Assembly (NCBI GenBank): GCA_019925105.1
Contig: JAHGAU010000023.1
Coordinates: 124,001 to 188,000 of the forward strand
Direction of reading: 5' to 3'
DNA from: Niebla homalea
Lineage: Eukaryota > Ascomycota > Lecanoromycetes > Lecanorales > Ramalinaceae
DNA length: 64,000 nucleotides
The notes under the pieces were generated by a model, which saw nothing but the letters and a program-made list of their open reading frames with translations, searched no databases and was not told the DNA's origin. This document shows positions 60,961-64,000 of the stretch, in pieces. The position numbers and the translations under genes were made by a program. The stretch's first letter is position 1. Every line of letters begins with the position of its first letter.

Positions 60961-63900
60961 GTAAGTCATAACAGACATACCCATTCATCAATAAGACAAT
61001 AATCCTAAGTCATTTCAATCTAAATCGCTAGTGCGATCAAAGCACCATTCCCTTGACAGTGTTCCAGCATGTTCGCGGACCGACATGACCTTCATAGGTG
61101 TATCGCTACTATCATCAAGTTATTGATCTACACAACGCCATGTTTGGAGTCAGAAGGCATGGTTCGGTGGATATCATAAGCTAGCAGGCGCAAATTCGTT
61201 TTACGAAGCCCTTGATGCAATTAAAATGCAACGATTTTCCATCCGCTTGGCTGTACCTGACTAGAAGTTTCTTGCTTGTGCGGTCGTAGCTCACGTCGAG
61301 CGTATCAATGACATCAACGGCCGACTGGCAATACGTACACTACACACGTCATGACGCACGTGGAAAGAAGCAGAGGCTATGCCTCATTTTTCGCATAGTC
61401 TCATGCTAGATTTTTGTGACGATTTGTATGCAAGGAACGAAGCTTGTACAAACCCCTCAAGATATTCCACAAAGAGAATAGTCAACTTCTGATCTTTGGT
61501 TCAATGCGTTTATTCAGCGTTTTGTGTAAAAGGCCAAAACGAACTGTTCGAGTCTTGATTTACAAGTCAAATACTTAGTCCATCTTTTAGATGGACTATT
61601 AAAAACCCGTTGAGGACTAATGATTCCAATACTTAGTCCACGTTTCAAATCGTCGAAGATAACGCAATTGCCTATCGCACATCTACCCATATCGACCATG
61701 CTAAGTCAACCTGACCTATGCCGCCAATCTGACAAAAACATCATTCTCTCCACACAATCACAGCGTGTTCACGCACTCGCAAAAAGGCTCGAAGCAGATT
61801 CCATCATTACAACTAACACCTTGTAAACGACTTACAACCATACATTTCATCAAAGATCGATGGCTTAGGGCTGCCTGAAGCCAGTCAATGTCCTTTTATT
61901 CAACCTTTGATCATCATCAATGAAATTCCTCCTACTCCATACCTGCTTTACTGTGCCTGATTCTTGTGTCTTGCTGATCTGCTCTTCCACCTGACCAAGG
62001 GAACCACTATACTGATGTAAAGATAGGACATCGAGTAGCCCCTGGTGCCCCGGTGGAAGGAAGCTGAATGCGCCCAGCTCGAAGATAACAAGAATTTGGA
62101 GTCATCACGTTCTTGCAGCCATATGACATGCACCGAAAAAGAGCAGCATTTTCACTTCACTTCCCCACGCAAATCCCCAGCACGGAGGATATACCCTGCC
62201 ATACCAATCACATCGCATTTCATCACGTACAGATCATCTCCTGTTCCGGTCACTGGAGACTTCGGTTGTTCGTTTGGTAAGTGCACTTATGGATCGAGAC
62301 TTTTCTCTATTGTTCCCCCGATCCTCGACATTTGAGATCTGATCGCGAACGGACATGTCAGGATTGGTGCTATATATTGAAAAGGCTTCACCTACCTATT
62401 TTTATAATGGTGAACACAACGATGAGTGAAGGAGCATCACACCAGCTTTCCTCAGATCATTATGCTGCTCGCCAAGATGACCAATTTGCCCGCATTTCAT
62501 CACCATCACACTCGACGATTATCTGTAGTACAGACTCTCACATATCGCCAAATTATCCCCTCCCCTTCCCTTCCCTCCTTCCCCCCCCCGCGGCGGGGGT
62601 TCTCGTTGATGGCGGCAAAAAAGGAAAAAACAAGGGAAAAAAATCAGCAGAAGGGGGAACCACACATCCCTCAGTACAATCTCGCAAAGATTTCTTCCTC
62701 CCCTCCTCCCCTCATCTCTCCCTCCTCCCTTCCTTTCCCCCTCCCTTCCCCTTCCCTCTCCAGTCCACAAACACTTACGCTACCATCATCATAACCATCC
62801 CCCCCTCGTTTCAAACCCATCCCATCCATATCAATCCGCTCCTTCCAGCCATCCCCATCCCGCCTCCTTCGTACTTCCCCGATATTCGCAAGCAAAAACA
62901 GTGAGCAAACACCTGCTTCCGAGTGCTCTTCAAGCAGCGATCGACAAATCCCCCCTTTTTATCTGAACGATGCAGTGGATTGGGGGTCGGTGCCATGGGC
63001 GAGTGAATTGTGTTTCCTTGGTCCTGGGCGGTTGGAGGAGGAGGAGCTGGCCGCTTGAATGGGACTCCGGCTCCATCCTAATATCTCTGTCTGAGTTCGG
63101 TATCAGTTTGATTTGTATCCCCCCATCATCATTAACAGTCTTCGTCATCCGGCGAGACATCACGACCCGGACTGCTGCATAGGTACGCAGCCTCCCCTCT
63201 TCATCACTCAATTGATCTCTTCATACAAACACGCAATTCTCAATGGGTAAACAATAATAGATCCCACGACCCCCGCGCCCACGAGGAAATCAATTACCGT
63301 TTGTTGCTGATGATGATGATGAGGGCGGTAGGGGGCCTTGCCACATGCACCAAAGTCCAGCCGGCACACCCTGCGATCTCCATCCTTACGAAGGGGATGG
63401 AATATGTAAGTTTGCCGCTCATCATCGAGATGAGGAATGGTGCAGTATAGCTGCACCACCCCCCTTGCAATGGATACATAGGTAGTCCCTGGAATCGGAC
63501 ATCCTTGACCTCTCCCCCCCGTACCAAGAAACACTGGATAGATTGCCGGTTTACCCGCGGTGCCCCTCTTCCCCTTACGCACGGATGTACTTTATCTCCT
63601 TAACACTGCTGTCTTGCATGCTTGCACGCATGCATGCATATACATCCTCCCCCCCCTTCTCCTCAGCACTCAACCCCTACTACTGCTGGCCCAATCAGTC
63701 GGCTCTCCAATCGGTACAATCCCGCGTCCCTCATCCATCCGGTTTGTTTGTCTTTGCTTTACTGGCGCAAGTGTGTGTGTGGCCCTCCAAAGTTTCCACG
63801 CGAGTGAACCTCTACCCCACCGCAGTCCTGGGAATCGCCCGGGAGTCTGAGAAAAGAAACTGCGTGCCATGCCACGCTTGAAAACGGCAATCTCCGATGT

Positions 63901-64000
63901 GGGCGATTCCTTTGGGAAAATAACTGCGGGCGGGGCGATGGAGGTGAGGCGCATCGATGCGTGTGTGTGTGGAGGGGGGGGGATGCAGATTGTAATCCCG
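60961..64000. other. No gene recognised
   Basis: Open frames such as 62281-62904 are pyrimidine-rich and low complexity. There is a small fold-back near 61.6 kb and C-rich simple sequence at 62560-62780, including a (TG)n run at about 63960. Nothing else is supported. Confidence 0.45.
61574..61620. repeat. Short fold-back element
   Basis: Starts TTAGTCC and ends GGACTAA. Inside is a second perfect hairpin with TAGTCCATC pairing with GATGGACTA around a 5-base loop. Another ATACTTAGTCCA copy lies at about 61629-61640. It may be the remains of a miniature inverted-repeat element. Confidence 0.4.

Overview
The window looks like chromosomal DNA of a filamentous ascomycete (Pezizomycotina), and the style of several proteins, above all the sterol 14-alpha-demethylase, suggests Dothideomycetes. 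The evidence is short GT-AG introns (mostly 54-130 bp) with CTRAY-like branch points, two HET-domain heterokaryon-incompatibility genes, a BTB protein, a fungal CYP51, an endopolyphosphatase of the Ppn1 type, a 2EXR-type protein, and families largely confined to filamentous fungi. There is no sign of prokaryotic organisation, viral genes, CRISPR or an intact transposon.

Layout. 1-8.6 kb is gene-poor, with scraps of protein-like sequence (a possible CCCH zinc-finger fragment, and a fragment that recurs at 27.2 kb). 8.6-22.8 kb is a gene island: a highly divergent 14-3-3-like gene, a BTB gene, a two-exon HET gene, a six-exon DUF3237 gene, a convergent PSI-domain membrane protein, an aldo-keto reductase with a signal-peptide-like start, a secreted thaumatin-like protein and a tRNA-Ser(AGA). 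22.8-29.2 kb is again gene-poor with relics. 29.2-37.1 kb holds a broken 2EXR-type gene, a zinc-free MDR oxidoreductase with an apparent frameshift, a conserved uncharacterised protein whose N-terminus is out of frame with its body, and a compact HET protein. 37.1-43.9 kb is mostly empty apart from a small cysteine-rich gene with a stop codon right after its signal peptide. 43.9-56.7 kb is the densest part: a fungal transcription-factor-like protein, a catalase-like heme protein, CYP51, a secreted protein, Ppn1, an aquaglyceroporin relic and a LanC-like protein. 56.7-64 kb has no gene I can support firmly.

The genes do not form an obvious biosynthetic cluster. Redox and sterol genes (catalase-like, CYP51, AKR, MDR) lie among surface or secreted proteins and self/non-self (HET) genes, a mix usual for accessory-rich fungal regions. 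I rebuilt several genes by joining exons by eye, with the reading frame checked at each junction: DUF3237, PSI protein, HET-1, catalase-like, CYP51, Ppn1, LanC-like, AKR, the secreted protein at 50.6 kb and the transcription-factor-like gene. Coordinates for spliced genes are outer limits; exons are given in the evidence.

Most notable: a 14-3-3-like protein that keeps the fold signature but has apparently lost phosphopeptide-binding residues; a pair of homologous gene fragments 22 kb apart; an aquaglyceroporin stub pressed against the LanC-like gene; and several genes interrupted by a single base or stop (31.5, 32.8, 29.9, 40.1 kb). These could be real decay or assembly errors.
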